Origin: Edaphobacter dinghuensis
GTDB lineage: Bacteria > Acidobacteriota > Terriglobia > Terriglobales > Acidobacteriaceae
DNA: 64,000 bases
NCBI RefSeq assembly: GCF_014640335.1
Contig: NZ_BMGT01000004.1
Span: 186,001-250,000, forward strand
Reading direction: 5' to 3'
This document shows, one piece after another, positions 28,801 to 37,773 of the stretch. Each line of letters starts with the position of its first letter. Position 1 is the first letter of the stretch. Under the pieces are notes generated by a model. The model did no database searches. It was not told where the DNA came from and worked only from the letters and a program-made list of their open reading frames with translations. A program made the position numbers and the translations under genes.

Positions 28801-29273
28801 CGCACTGGGGAGCGCCGTCCAGCATCCAGCTTGCGAGTCTCACTTCTTGGACTTCGAATAGCAACCCGGGTGTGAAGTATTTTTCCGGTACGGCCACGTA
28901 TTTAAAAACTGTCGAGGCTCCGGCTTCGTGGTTCCATACAGGTCAACACATCTGGATTGATCTTGGCACTGTTCGCGATATCGCAGAGGTGCGTGTAAAC
29001 GGAAAGTCTGCGGGGTTAGTCTGGGCCCCTCCATACTATGTCGATGTCACACCGCTTCTTCATCCGGGAGCGAACAAGCTTGAGATTGCGGTGACGAACG
29101 AGTGGACCAATCGGCAGATAGGTGACCGCCTATTGCCAGTTAGTCAAAGAATCCTCACGCCTCCGGGCGGACCTCCAGGCCGCTCGAGTGGTATCTTTCG
29201 TCAACCTCAGGAGTTGCCTGAATCGGGCCTGATCGGCAATGTCGAATTCTTTGCCCAGCGAAATCCGCGATAA
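25812..29273 (+). CDS. Exported GH106-like alpha-L-rhamnosidase
   Basis: This 1,153-residue protein has a signal peptide (about 1-25, ending LVFAQ) followed by FINPPDSAKPRIWWHWTNGNV, which together with GGFQLVDVALG and FSCAGWSEAGGPWV marks the GH106-type family. An F5/8-like beta-sandwich appears inserted near residues 200-330. The C-terminal 200 residues contain a second beta-sandwich (WIDLGTVRDIAEVRVNGKSAGLVW) like galactose-binding domains. GH106 enzymes release alpha-L-rhamnose, especially from rhamnogalacturonan. The length is normal for the family. It converges with the GH35-like gene, leaving only 5 bp between stop codons and no terminator. Confidence 0.85.
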   Translation: MVPKRTAIGLTIAAATLAAATLVFAQNASQPLEQDALAKGFINPPDSAKPRIWWHWTNGNVTEDGITKDLEWMKRVGIGGFQLVDVALGNGQVVEPKIHFATPEWYHAVAHSATLAKQLGLEMSIFSCAGWSEAGGPWVKPEMAMKRLVWSETDVAGPVDFSNKLAEPPSNEGPVRDSNAGSTPDAPHFYADSAVVAYRTPADEVSMASLHPKVTTNNGPIDGTPLLDGSLMTSVNIAAPADGRSAWLQYEFAQPYTARALSYGAHGRIPVGRILASDDGVHFRTILDTPGPQGYHSASIRTFAFPAVTAKYFRVELDGAGLLPAAVIHGAPTVPAREYTLTEAIFYSDARVNRWEDKGAFGSLMDRYDVVPTPSAPAAAEIGSDSIVDLTRKMDKNGTLHWNVPAGHWTILRMGYALTGARNRPSVPAGSGLEVDKLSSKYVQQYFKGYMDPMQQHLGDLIGSTVQYMTMDSWEAGMQNWTDDMLAEFQRRRGYDPRPYLPVLAGRVVGNADISDRFLWDFRRTLADLYAGEFYGTMDSELHKLGMKAYSEASGVALEIPEDTLLNKSHIDIPMAEFWVHALHPESMYYVDVRGAASTAHVYGKPLVATESFTGGGYESPYTFKKIADYWFAQGVNRLVFHTSAEQPLDTKPGNTMVGSHINRNITWAELGKPFMTYIARVSYMLQQGDPVADLAYLLPEGAPSTMPFWGSGLQPAPPAGYDYDYVNTDILLHHTSVIADGRIHVDGSTEMPDGMTYRLLILPPTTKMTPEVLHKLHDLVEAGATIVGPRPTHSPSLLHYPEADNEVRSLATDLWGDMDGVTFTQHAFGKGMTYWGLSLNEVLSRIDAPPDFASSKPLNAPPVWIHRRTSDADIYFVANQADAPEHIDARFRVAGRDVQVWRPMNGEMTDNKAGDTVGYSTVAYVPNRIGNRQLGLQPAAYTEVSGFTTVPLDLAERESVFVIFRHPAHGDSRATSEPIDLRLATLKGPWTLTFPSHWGAPSSIQLASLTSWTSNSNPGVKYFSGTATYLKTVEAPASWFHTGQHIWIDLGTVRDIAEVRVNGKSAGLVWAPPYYVDVTPLLHPGANKLEIAVTNEWTNRQIGDRLLPVSQRILTPPGGPPGRSSGIFRQPQELPESGLIGNVEFFAQRNPR

Positions 29274-29278
29274 GTGAA

Positions 29279-30916
29279 CTATTGAGCGGCTGCTCTCTCG
29301 GCTGTATAGAGAACGACTCGATATATCCTGACCTGGTTTGCTGACATGCTGAGTTGGCGTCCTTGATTGCTCTGATCGCCGATCAGTCGACGTTGCGTAA
29401 CCCACTTGCCATCGATTCGAGATACTTCGTCGATGCTTCCGATGCCAGCCACTTGGTTATCGGAGTCCGGGTCTCGAGCAAACGACACCGTAAGACCGCG
29501 ACCTGCGATGAAGAACTCACTGGGGCCGGTTTGCACGATGATCATTGCGCCATCATTGGTGAGCAGGGTCTTTGCCGGCCACGAACGAGACAGGGTGGCC
29601 TCAAAGAGGAAGCCGCCGAGGCTGACTGTCTGGGTGGGTCTTGGGCTGTCCGCGTGCAGCACTAGTCCACGCGCGTGCCCGGAAGCCTGAGCAGGCACCA
29701 GGATGTCAGAGAGATCATCAAGCGTCTTGTATGTCTGCTCGATAGCAGGCGCAGATTCGGAGCTGTCGAGTGAGGGCTCAACGCTGTCGATGCCGAATGC
29801 CGAAAAGCCGAATGCCTTTGCTTCTCCATACGCATAAAACGCGTTGAAGGGAGCACTGTCGATGCGAGCCTCTGGCACAAACATGGCATTGCCCGGCAGC
29901 TTGTAACGCTGCATCCAGTATTCGAAGTTCGGCCAGTAGATGTCAGGTGAGTAAAAATCCAGCGCGGGAGCAGCAGCACGGTATATTTGAAGATTGTCGG
30001 GATGCGGTCCACCGCTTGGATATTCGCCGGCTCGTTCCGCAGGGGCTGGCAACTGAGCGTTTACATACATGGGCAGCGGATAAGCTTGCTTTCCCGCTGC
30101 GGCGACCGATTGAATGAACCTGGCATAGTTCCATGCCATGAAGGCTTCATTAGCTGCGTCGCCAAACACCTCCTGCCAAGACTTTCCTGCAGGATGAAAG
30201 CTCTCGCTGAGTTTTGGAGAGAGGAGCTTTTCATCGCTTTCAAGTTTCTTAATGAGCTCGTCCGGCACGGCACTCCGAAAAAGTTGATTTGCTACAGCAG
30301 AGCGATCACGACCTCCGAGCCCCAAATAGCCGACTTCATTTTCGACTTGAACCATTAGCACAGTTTGTTGTGTCTCATCTTTTTCGCGCACATGCTTCAT
30401 CAGAGTAGAAAAGGCCGTGCGGTCGAGTTTGAGCGTCTCTGGTCCGAGAGTAGACAGGATCTCAAGCTCTGCGCCGTCAGCAGAGATGGCTCGCGGAAAG
30501 CGCTTTGTATCTTGCCTGACCCAGATCGGAGCGTCGTTGGAGAAAGCATTTTTCCAGCTCCCGAACCACAAAAGAACCAAGTGGAGATGTTGCTCGCGCG
30601 CGACATCGATCCAGTGGTCGAGAACGCTAAAGTCAAACTTGTTTTCGGTTGGTTCGATCTGCCCCCACGCGACTGGTATCAGCGCAGTGTTGACGTGCAG
30701 CTTTGCGAGCTTTGGAAGAATGACGTCCGCTTGCTCCGTTGTTCCGGATGAAGAGTTTCCCAGTTCGCCACCTAGAATCAGGTACGGCTTCCCATTTACA
30801 AGAAGTTGTCTTTGATTCTGGGCTCCTTGGATTCTTGGGAGTTCACGCGCATGCGAAGCCAAAGGGGAAAAGAACCAGCCAGCAAGTAAAAGTGAGATGT
30901 AAACCTTACTCTTCAA
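29279..30916 (-). CDS. Exported GH35-like beta-galactosidase (DUF5597 type)
   Basis: This 545-residue enzyme has a signal peptide (about 1-23) and a TIM barrel starting LLVNGKPYLILGGELGNSS. VQVENEVG (189-196) provides the acid/base Glu194 and FVPEAR (346-351) the likely nucleophile Glu349, as in clan GH-A beta-galactosidases. The C-terminal 150 residues form a beta-rich domain of the DUF5597 type. It would release terminal beta-galactose from polysaccharide side chains in the periplasm. It lies 21 bp after the SGNH esterase gene on the minus strand, so the two form an operon. Confidence 0.85.
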   Translation of the reverse strand: MKSKVYISLLLAGWFFSPLASHARELPRIQGAQNQRQLLVNGKPYLILGGELGNSSSGTTEQADVILPKLAKLHVNTALIPVAWGQIEPTENKFDFSVLDHWIDVAREQHLHLVLLWFGSWKNAFSNDAPIWVRQDTKRFPRAISADGAELEILSTLGPETLKLDRTAFSTLMKHVREKDETQQTVLMVQVENEVGYLGLGGRDRSAVANQLFRSAVPDELIKKLESDEKLLSPKLSESFHPAGKSWQEVFGDAANEAFMAWNYARFIQSVAAAGKQAYPLPMYVNAQLPAPAERAGEYPSGGPHPDNLQIYRAAAPALDFYSPDIYWPNFEYWMQRYKLPGNAMFVPEARIDSAPFNAFYAYGEAKAFGFSAFGIDSVEPSLDSSESAPAIEQTYKTLDDLSDILVPAQASGHARGLVLHADSPRPTQTVSLGGFLFEATLSRSWPAKTLLTNDGAMIIVQTGPSEFFIAGRGLTVSFARDPDSDNQVAGIGSIDEVSRIDGKWVTQRRLIGDQSNQGRQLSMSANQVRIYRVVLYTAERAAAQ

Positions 30917-30937
30917 TCGTCATCTCCAAATCTGATC

Positions 30938-32200
30938 TCAATGAGTAAATAGCGAGAGCGGAACGGCTTCACCCATGATGCGATATCCCGCGGGGGAGGG
31001 ATGCAGATGGTCACCGCAGTCATAAGCTGGCAGCAGGTGATCAGGATGCTGAGGATCGCGCACGGCTTTATCGAAATCGATGACTGCATCGAAGTTACCG
31101 GGAGTGCGAATCCATTGATTGATTTCCTGCCGGTCGGCCTCGTTGCGCGGTCCCGGATGATAGTAGTCCGATCCGGTATAAGGCGTGATGGTTGCGCCAA
31201 TGACGCGGATACCATGTGCGTGAGCGCGGAGGATGAGTTGCTGATACGCTCCCAAAATCCGATGTACAAGCAGGGAATGTTCCGCTAGAGATACCTCTCC
31301 ATTGCGGGTCAGTCCGCCAAGATCGTTGACTCCTTCAAAGACAATCAGCCAGCGCACGCCGGACTGGGCCAGTACATCACGGTCAAAGCGCGCCAGCGTA
31401 TTCGGGCCGAGGCCATCGGTAAGAAGGTGATTTCCTCCGATGCCTTGATTCAGAACGCCGATGTTTTGACCGCTAGAGGAAGCTTGAAGTCTTCCTGCGA
31501 GAACATCGGTCCAGCGATCATTTCCGTTCGTGATGGATGCATGTCCATCCGTAATGGAATCTCCCAGCGCAACAATCGAGGCGCCGTTCGGCGGCGCCAG
31601 CACATCGATGCCCGAAACTTGATACCAGTGGTCTACCTTGTGTGCGTCAGGAAGGCTTGCTGCATCGACCAGATCTCCATGAACATAATAAGAGGTTGCT
31701 CGAGAGCCGGGATGTCCGGTCTGCTGTGTCGGCGCAGTGGCAAGATGAAAGGTGATAGCTAAATTTGAAAGAGCAGCGGCAGGGAAGTTGATGGGATCGG
31801 AGATATACTCTGCTCCCGCTGGAACGATAACGTCTTCGCTGCCTGCGAACCGCAGCACCTTGTCAGATGCAAGATCAATGGCTGATGAGGACGCCGAGAG
31901 CGGACGTGCGATATGCACCGAGGTGAAATGCAGCGGCTCTGTTCCGAAGCTGTTGGAAAGATGAACGCGCAATGTCGAGCCACCCATTGATAGATGGAAG
32001 ATCTGCCGAATGGTTACATCGTTGAGATCGACGGATGGAAGAGCATTCTGTGATTCGGGAATCTGTTGTGATGCTGCCCATGTTCCCACCCACACCTGAG
32101 GGGCGATTGATGACTGCGCGATTCCACAGGTTCCTGGCAAGAAGACCATTACCAGGAACGTAAGCAGCAATAAGTTTCTGTATACGAATTTCATAGGCAA
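30938..32200 (-). CDS. Exported SGNH/GDSL-family esterase
   Basis: This 420-residue protein has a signal peptide (about 1-29, ending CGIAQ), an N-terminal beta-rich domain (about 35-200), and a C-terminal SGNH hydrolase. Block I is GDSITDG (213-219, Ser215), block II has Gly255 in NQGIGGN, block III has Asn292 in GVNDLGG, and block V is DCGDHLHPSPAG, with the catalytic Asp and His. Such enzymes remove acetyl or other acyl groups from polysaccharides; the neighbours suggest a pectin or hemicellulose deacetylase. It is first in an operon with the GH35-like gene and divergent from the second CE15-like gene across 71 bp. Confidence 0.88.
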   Translation of the reverse strand: MPMKFVYRNLLLLTFLVMVFLPGTCGIAQSSIAPQVWVGTWAASQQIPESQNALPSVDLNDVTIRQIFHLSMGGSTLRVHLSNSFGTEPLHFTSVHIARPLSASSSAIDLASDKVLRFAGSEDVIVPAGAEYISDPINFPAAALSNLAITFHLATAPTQQTGHPGSRATSYYVHGDLVDAASLPDAHKVDHWYQVSGIDVLAPPNGASIVALGDSITDGHASITNGNDRWTDVLAGRLQASSSGQNIGVLNQGIGGNHLLTDGLGPNTLARFDRDVLAQSGVRWLIVFEGVNDLGGLTRNGEVSLAEHSLLVHRILGAYQQLILRAHAHGIRVIGATITPYTGSDYYHPGPRNEADRQEINQWIRTPGNFDAVIDFDKAVRDPQHPDHLLPAYDCGDHLHPSPAGYRIMGEAVPLSLFTH

Positions 32201-32271
32201 GGTTTACTATTGGTCTCGAACTAAATCGCTTTAGCTAAGGTCGAGTAAGAATATCATCTCTGGAGAACTGC

Positions 32272-33834
32272 GTGCTCTCGCGTCTATATCTGGCTCTGCT
32301 TTCCATCCCTGTAGCGTTTGCCTGCGTTGCGACATCATGCGCGATAGCTCAGAGTGTTCCCGGCTCAACTTCACCACAGCCGGTCAACTTTACCGCCGAA
32401 CAGGACCATCAAAACATGATGGATCAGCTTGGAATCAAGTCGTTGCGTCCAGGGCCCAGCGGCAATGAAAAGGCTCCAAACCATGCTAACTATGATGAGG
32501 CTAAAGCGAATCCGTTTCCGAATGTGCCCGACGCTCTGACCTTGAACAACGGGGAGAAGGTGACGACTGCAAAGGTCTGGTGGGAGAAGCGCCGTCCCGA
32601 AATCGTGGAAGGGTTTGAGCGATATGTCTATGGTCGCGTGCCGAAAAATATACCAAAGGTGACGTGGTCCGTCGTCGCAACTGATAAAGAGATGCTGGGC
32701 GGCAATCCAATCATTGCCAAAGAGCTGATCGGACACGTCGACAACTCTTCTTATCCGCTGATCAACGTAAATATTCGTATGACTGTAGTGACGCCTGCCA
32801 ATGCGAGCGGGCCCGTGCCGGTTCTGATGATGTTTGGCCGCAGCGATTTTCCTGCTCCCAATCAACCTTCAGCAGATGAACTCGCACGCATCAATGCAGC
32901 GCAGAAGGCACTTCTCATTCAACAGGACCCCTCTCTCAAAGAGGTCTTCGCCCATCATCCGGCATGGGAGCCGCAGCTTCCCGCACCCTTTCACTTCCCG
33001 GAGTTCAATGCCGATGGCGATCCGCCGAGCACATGGGAACTGATCGCCGCCGGATGGGGTTTTGCGACGATCGATCCGGCGAGCATTCAGGCCGATGACG
33101 GCGCGGGACTGACGCGAGGCATCATCGGCTTGGTCAACAAAGGGCAACCGCGCAAGCCCGAAGACTGGGGAGCGTTGCGCGCATGGGCCTGGGGAGCAGG
33201 GCAGGGGCTGGAGTATCTGCAAACCGATCCCGCGGTCGACGGCAAACACATCGGCATCGAAGGCGTCTCGCGCTATGGCAAGGCGGCACTGGTCACAATG
33301 GCCTTCGATCAGCGTTTCGCCATGGTCCTCGTCGGTTCTTCCGGCAAAGGAGGAGCAACGCTGTTGCGTCGCAATTTTGGCGAAGCCGTGGAGAGCCTGA
33401 CCGGAGGTGAATATTACTGGATGGCAGGCAACTTCATGAAGTACGGAGCGTCAGAGGCGAGCTTCGGCAGTAAGAATCCCGGCGATCTCCCTGTGGACTC
33501 GAATGAACTGATTGCACTGTGCGCACCCCGCCTAACCTTCATCAGCTATGGCATCCCGGAGAAGGGCGACGCCAAATGGCTCGATCATCAGGGAAGCTAC
33601 ATGGCGACAGTCGCTGCGAGTCCGGTATGGACGTTGCTGGGCACTCAGGGATTGGGTGTTGATGAAAATTACCGCACTGCGAAGATGCCGGAGGTCAATC
33701 AAGGATTGTTGACGGGCAGACTAGCATGGCGGCAGGATGATGGCGGACATACCGACGCGCCGAACATCAAGTACTTCATTCAATGGGCAGATCAGTTCAT
33801 CGGCCACTCTCATGCTGCCTCGGGCAATCAGTAA
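32272..33834 (+). CDS. Exported CE15-like glucuronoyl esterase, second copy
   Basis: This 520-residue protein has a signal peptide (about 1-27) and the elbow GVSRYGK (331-337, Ser333). The histidine is probably His493 in DDGGHTD. It is a distant paralogue of the esterase at 24432: both share VWWEKRRPEIV-like and AWAWG segments. At the position matching Glu305 of the other copy this one has Lys359 (SGKGG), so the catalytic acid is missing or supplied elsewhere, for example by an Asp near the histidine. It has an insertion around 190-245 not seen in the first copy. The start is GTG with TGGAGA upstream. It is divergent from the SGNH esterase gene and likely coregulated with it. Confidence 0.82.
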   Translation: MLSRLYLALLSIPVAFACVATSCAIAQSVPGSTSPQPVNFTAEQDHQNMMDQLGIKSLRPGPSGNEKAPNHANYDEAKANPFPNVPDALTLNNGEKVTTAKVWWEKRRPEIVEGFERYVYGRVPKNIPKVTWSVVATDKEMLGGNPIIAKELIGHVDNSSYPLINVNIRMTVVTPANASGPVPVLMMFGRSDFPAPNQPSADELARINAAQKALLIQQDPSLKEVFAHHPAWEPQLPAPFHFPEFNADGDPPSTWELIAAGWGFATIDPASIQADDGAGLTRGIIGLVNKGQPRKPEDWGALRAWAWGAGQGLEYLQTDPAVDGKHIGIEGVSRYGKAALVTMAFDQRFAMVLVGSSGKGGATLLRRNFGEAVESLTGGEYYWMAGNFMKYGASEASFGSKNPGDLPVDSNELIALCAPRLTFISYGIPEKGDAKWLDHQGSYMATVAASPVWTLLGTQGLGVDENYRTAKMPEVNQGLLTGRLAWRQDDGGHTDAPNIKYFIQWADQFIGHSHAASGNQ

Positions 33835-33880
33835 GGAACGTTCTATTTAAATCGCTCGTAGATGAGTGTTAAGAGGTCTG

Positions 33881-33894
33881 TATCAATATTGATA
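33881..33894. promoter_or_regulatory. 14-bp perfect palindrome upstream of the anchor-D lipoprotein
   Basis: TATCAATATTGATA is a perfect palindrome about 120 bp before the lipoprotein start codon. It resembles a dimeric repressor site, but no cognate regulator can be named. Confidence 0.3.
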
Positions 33895-34015
33895 TTCCGA
33901 TAGTTCCATTTTGGGTCGATTGAGGCGATAATCAGCAGGCACCTGGAAAATTAGGTAATTGCGTCTGAGACCTCTCGTTCGGTGGAGGCGAATTCCGGCG
34001 CAATTGCGGGGCCTT

Positions 34016-37000
34016 ATGAAATCTCATGCACATCTATTTCTCTGTCGGATTATTGGCGTAGCTCTGTTGTCGGGGCTTCTCGTTTTTGGCGGATGCAACG
34101 GATCTCATCAGGCTGAAAGTGGTTCGTCTTCTACACCGCCTCCTACACCTGCAACAGTAAAGGGTACGGTTCGCGGAGGCCAGGTACCGGTTGCGGCGGC
34201 TTCTCTTCAGCTCTACGCTGTAGGCACCACCGGAGACGGTTCACCTGCTACACCGCTTCTTGCTCAGCCTATAACCAGCGATGCCGCTGGCAGCTTTTCG
34301 CTTACCGGCGCTTATACCTGCCCATCATCTTCCTCACTTGTGTATGTGACTGCTTCGGGAGGCAATCCGGGCCTGGTGTCGGGCACAAATAATACTGCGA
34401 GCGTTTTGATCGCCGCTCTTGGCTCCTGCGGCAGTCTGCCGACCTCGTTCATCGTCAATGAGGTGACGACGGTCGCAGCGATCTGGCCACTGGCGTCCTT
34501 CATGTCATCGCCAAGTGCGATCGGCTCCAGCGCAGCCGATGCCAGCAATCTCTCCGCAGCGTTTACCCTCGCTGCTGAGTTCGCGGATGTCACGACTGGT
34601 CTTGCCCCTGGCCAAAGCGTTTCCACCGGCACCACTATTCCTGCTGACGAGATCAATACCCTCGCTGACATCCTCTCAACCTGTGTTAATTCTGGAGGAG
34701 GCGTTGCTGGAGACGGCAGCGCTTGCGGTCAACTCTTTACCTTAACCACCCCAGCAGGCGGCTCGTCGCCGACAACTATCGCGGCCGCCGGCCTCTTCAT
34801 CCGGCAGAACCCCACGCAAAATATTTCTCAGCTCTTTGCGCTTCTTCCAACGGATGCGCCGTTTACACCGATGCTCAGCATCCCTCCAGTCGATTGGGGT
34901 TTGCACCCTGCCGTGCCCTCAGCGCTTTCGGTAACACCCTCTTCCATCAGTTTTCCATCGACGATCGTCAACTTTACCGCGGCATCTCAGACCATCACGC
35001 TCAGTAACTCCGGTTCGACGGCCATCGATATCAGCGGCATTGCTCTGACTGGCGCCAATGCCGGCGATTTCACCTACAACAACTCCTGCACCTCGACACT
35101 TCCGGCGAATCAGAGCTGCACCATTCAAGTAAGCTTCAGTCCTACTGTGACAGGCTCGAAGTACGCCTATCTCACGATTGCAAATAGTGCCACCAGCGAG
35201 CCGGTTGCCATCGCTCTAACCGGAACGGCAGTTGACGGCAGCGGGGCGCTCTCCGTATCTCCCACGTCTCTCAGCTTTTCGCAGCTCTCCGTTCCACAGA
35301 CAATCACGCTTACCAACTCCAGCGTCTCTGCGATGGCTATCCAAAGCATCAGCCTCTCCAACCAGAACTTCACAGAGACCAATACCTGTGGCAACAGCAT
35401 CTCAGCCAATGCAAGTTGCACCATATCCGTCACGGCAACAGTCGCGAATACAGATAGCGCAACTCCGCTGACGGGAACGCTCACCATTATTGCCGGCGAC
35501 ACGATTGGCGTTCATACCGTTCCGCTCAGCACCAGCATTGCCCCGGTTCCCGGTCCGCTTGTCGTCACGCCGAATGCCTTGTCCTTTACTGTTGCAGGGG
35601 TTCCACAATCGGTTACGCTCACTAACTCCGGCAGCACCGTGTTAACGCTTCAAAGCATCACGGTAGGAAATCCGGCTTTCGCGCAGACCAATACCTGCGG
35701 CAACACGCTTGCTCCGGCGGCAACCTGCACGGTTTCAATCACGGTCAACTCTCTCGGCGCTACGGCCCTCAACAGCTCTTTGACGATAGTGGCCAACGAT
35801 GCGGTGGGCACGCACACCGTCGCTCTCAGTGCTGTGGCTAGCGGCACATTGCCTCCGCTCTCAGTCTCTGTCTCGTCCTTGACCTTCCCCTCGACCTTGC
35901 TTCACTTTTCTTCTCCGGTCCAGACTTTCACCATCACCAACAACACGCCGGATGCGATCCTGTACCTTATTTCTTTTACGGGCGCGGCTGCCAATAACTA
36001 CACGTTGACTGACTCATGCTCCTACCCGCTTGAAGGCGGCCAAAGCTGCACTGAGCAAGTTGCTTTTACTCCTGTTACTGCCGGTGCAGATAATGGCTCG
36101 CTGGAATATACGCTGAACGGTTCAGCTCTGGTGACGATTCCGGTTACAGGCACAGGCGTCGCAGGCACAGGTGGAGCGGTCACTCTTTCTCCTTCATCGC
36201 TCACCTTTACGCAGTTCGGGGTTCCGGCACCGGTTACTGTCACCAACACCGGTACTACTGCAGTCGCTATCGGTCCCATCACACTTAGTGACGACTCCTC
36301 TGACTATGCTCAGACCAATAACTGCGGCAGCAGTCTTGATCCACAATCCGTCTGTACGATTGAGGTTTCTGCAAACCTGATCGATATGGACTCCTCATAT
36401 GCAGGCACCCTTACTGTAGTCACTGGTGACGCCACGGGCATACACACGCTCCCGCTTTCCACCCCAAGTAACGGCGGCGTGCAAATCGGTGTATCCGGCC
36501 CAATCGCGTTTGGTTCCTGGGTGGTCGGCACTACCTCAGCACCACAGACGCTTAATTTTGTGAATAGGGGAGCTGGGGACGTCAACATGGAAATCACTGG
36601 GCCTGACGCCAGCGCTTTTTCATTCGATCCAAGCTCCAACATTTCATCTATCTCTTATAGCGGATGTCCCGACGGTTGCTCCTCTGTCATTTACTTCACA
36701 CCAAGCCATCTGGGACCCCACACTGCCACTCTTGTGACCAATTATGGCAACGCAACGCTGACCGGAACCGGCAGTCCCGCTGGACCATCGTTCGTTCTGA
36801 GAGGCAACATCCCAAATCCCATTTATCAGTTCTATGGGTCGGGGGTGGCACCGATCTTGATGCCTGTCACTGTGACCAACAATGGATCCACGCCGCTGAA
36901 TCTTTCGGCTGCGATGACAGGTGCGAATGCTTCCCAATACGTCCTTCAGAGTCAGTGCCCTGCTTCTCTCCAGGTAGGGTCAACCTGTGAACTCCAGATC

Positions 37001-37717
37001 ACCTTTGCACCAAACCAGTATGGCAGCCTTCCTGCCCAGCTCAAGGTGACAGATAGCGTCTCCGGCATAAGCCAGACGTTGAATTTCATGGGCTTTGGAC
37101 AATATCCACTGCCGACGATCTCCATTGTTCCGTACTCATTTGGCGATATCCAGCTCGGTTCGATCAGTGCACCGAGCACTGCAACTATTACCGCGCCCGG
37201 TGGGCATCCTGTGACTATTTCCGTGCAGGGCGCCCCGTTCAGAATCTCAACGACATCCTGTGATGCAACTCCCTGCCAGGTTGGAGTAACTTTTGCACCA
37301 ACTGCAACCGGATCTGCGACCGGCACCGTTACCGTGCAGGACATTGTCTCGGGATATTCCAATTCCATATACATGACAGGCACCGGTGGCGTTCCTGTCG
37401 TATCGTTATCGCCTTCGGTGCTTGACTTTACCTCTCGCAGCACTGGCACCACATCAATTGCCCAAGTGGTTACCCTGACCAACTCCGGCAATGCACCACT
37501 CAATATCTCGGCGATTTCAATCATTGGAACTAATGCAGCCGACTTTGTCCAAACCAATACCTGCAGTGGTTCGATTGCTGTCGGCGCGGGCTGCACTATC
37601 TCAATCTCATTCGCGCCGTCAGACGTTGGCAACCTCACCGGCACCGTTCAGATTTTGAGCGATGGTTCGCCTGCAACTATCGAACTGACAGGCACCGCTA
37701 CCGCGCCCTCTCCTTAA
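34016..37717 (+). CDS. Choice-of-anchor-D repeat lipoprotein
   Basis: This 1,233-residue protein has a signal peptide whose end LLVFGGC resembles a lipobox, so it is probably lipidated at that Cys and outer-membrane attached. A Ser/Pro linker and a carboxypeptidase-regulatory-like domain (about 30-110) follow. I count nine tandem ASH/choice-of-anchor-D immunoglobulin-like repeats from about residue 300 to the end, each starting like LSVSPTSLSF and ending near IALTGTA, often with a Cys pair around NTCG and CTISV. Such proteins are common in Acidobacteria as extracellular or adhesive proteins; function is unknown. I chose the ATG at 34016 for its signal peptide and upstream GCGGGG; an in-frame start at 33959 lacks these. 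Confidence 0.82.
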   Translation: MKSHAHLFLCRIIGVALLSGLLVFGGCNGSHQAESGSSSTPPPTPATVKGTVRGGQVPVAAASLQLYAVGTTGDGSPATPLLAQPITSDAAGSFSLTGAYTCPSSSSLVYVTASGGNPGLVSGTNNTASVLIAALGSCGSLPTSFIVNEVTTVAAIWPLASFMSSPSAIGSSAADASNLSAAFTLAAEFADVTTGLAPGQSVSTGTTIPADEINTLADILSTCVNSGGGVAGDGSACGQLFTLTTPAGGSSPTTIAAAGLFIRQNPTQNISQLFALLPTDAPFTPMLSIPPVDWGLHPAVPSALSVTPSSISFPSTIVNFTAASQTITLSNSGSTAIDISGIALTGANAGDFTYNNSCTSTLPANQSCTIQVSFSPTVTGSKYAYLTIANSATSEPVAIALTGTAVDGSGALSVSPTSLSFSQLSVPQTITLTNSSVSAMAIQSISLSNQNFTETNTCGNSISANASCTISVTATVANTDSATPLTGTLTIIAGDTIGVHTVPLSTSIAPVPGPLVVTPNALSFTVAGVPQSVTLTNSGSTVLTLQSITVGNPAFAQTNTCGNTLAPAATCTVSITVNSLGATALNSSLTIVANDAVGTHTVALSAVASGTLPPLSVSVSSLTFPSTLLHFSSPVQTFTITNNTPDAILYLISFTGAAANNYTLTDSCSYPLEGGQSCTEQVAFTPVTAGADNGSLEYTLNGSALVTIPVTGTGVAGTGGAVTLSPSSLTFTQFGVPAPVTVTNTGTTAVAIGPITLSDDSSDYAQTNNCGSSLDPQSVCTIEVSANLIDMDSSYAGTLTVVTGDATGIHTLPLSTPSNGGVQIGVSGPIAFGSWVVGTTSAPQTLNFVNRGAGDVNMEITGPDASAFSFDPSSNISSISYSGCPDGCSSVIYFTPSHLGPHTATLVTNYGNATLTGTGSPAGPSFVLRGNIPNPIYQFYGSGVAPILMPVTVTNNGSTPLNLSAAMTGANASQYVLQSQCPASLQVGSTCELQITFAPNQYGSLPAQLKVTDSVSGISQTLNFMGFGQYPLPTISIVPYSFGDIQLGSISAPSTATITAPGGHPVTISVQGAPFRISTTSCDATPCQVGVTFAPTATGSATGTVTVQDIVSGYSNSIYMTGTGGVPVVSLSPSVLDFTSRSTGTTSIAQVVTLTNSGNAPLNISAISIIGTNAADFVQTNTCSGSIAVGAGCTISISFAPSDVGNLTGTVQILSDGSPATIELTGTATAPSP

Positions 37718-37773
37718 AGAGTGAGAGTGAGTGAGAGTTGAAGTGACAAGTTGTGATGAGGATGCGTCTTGTC

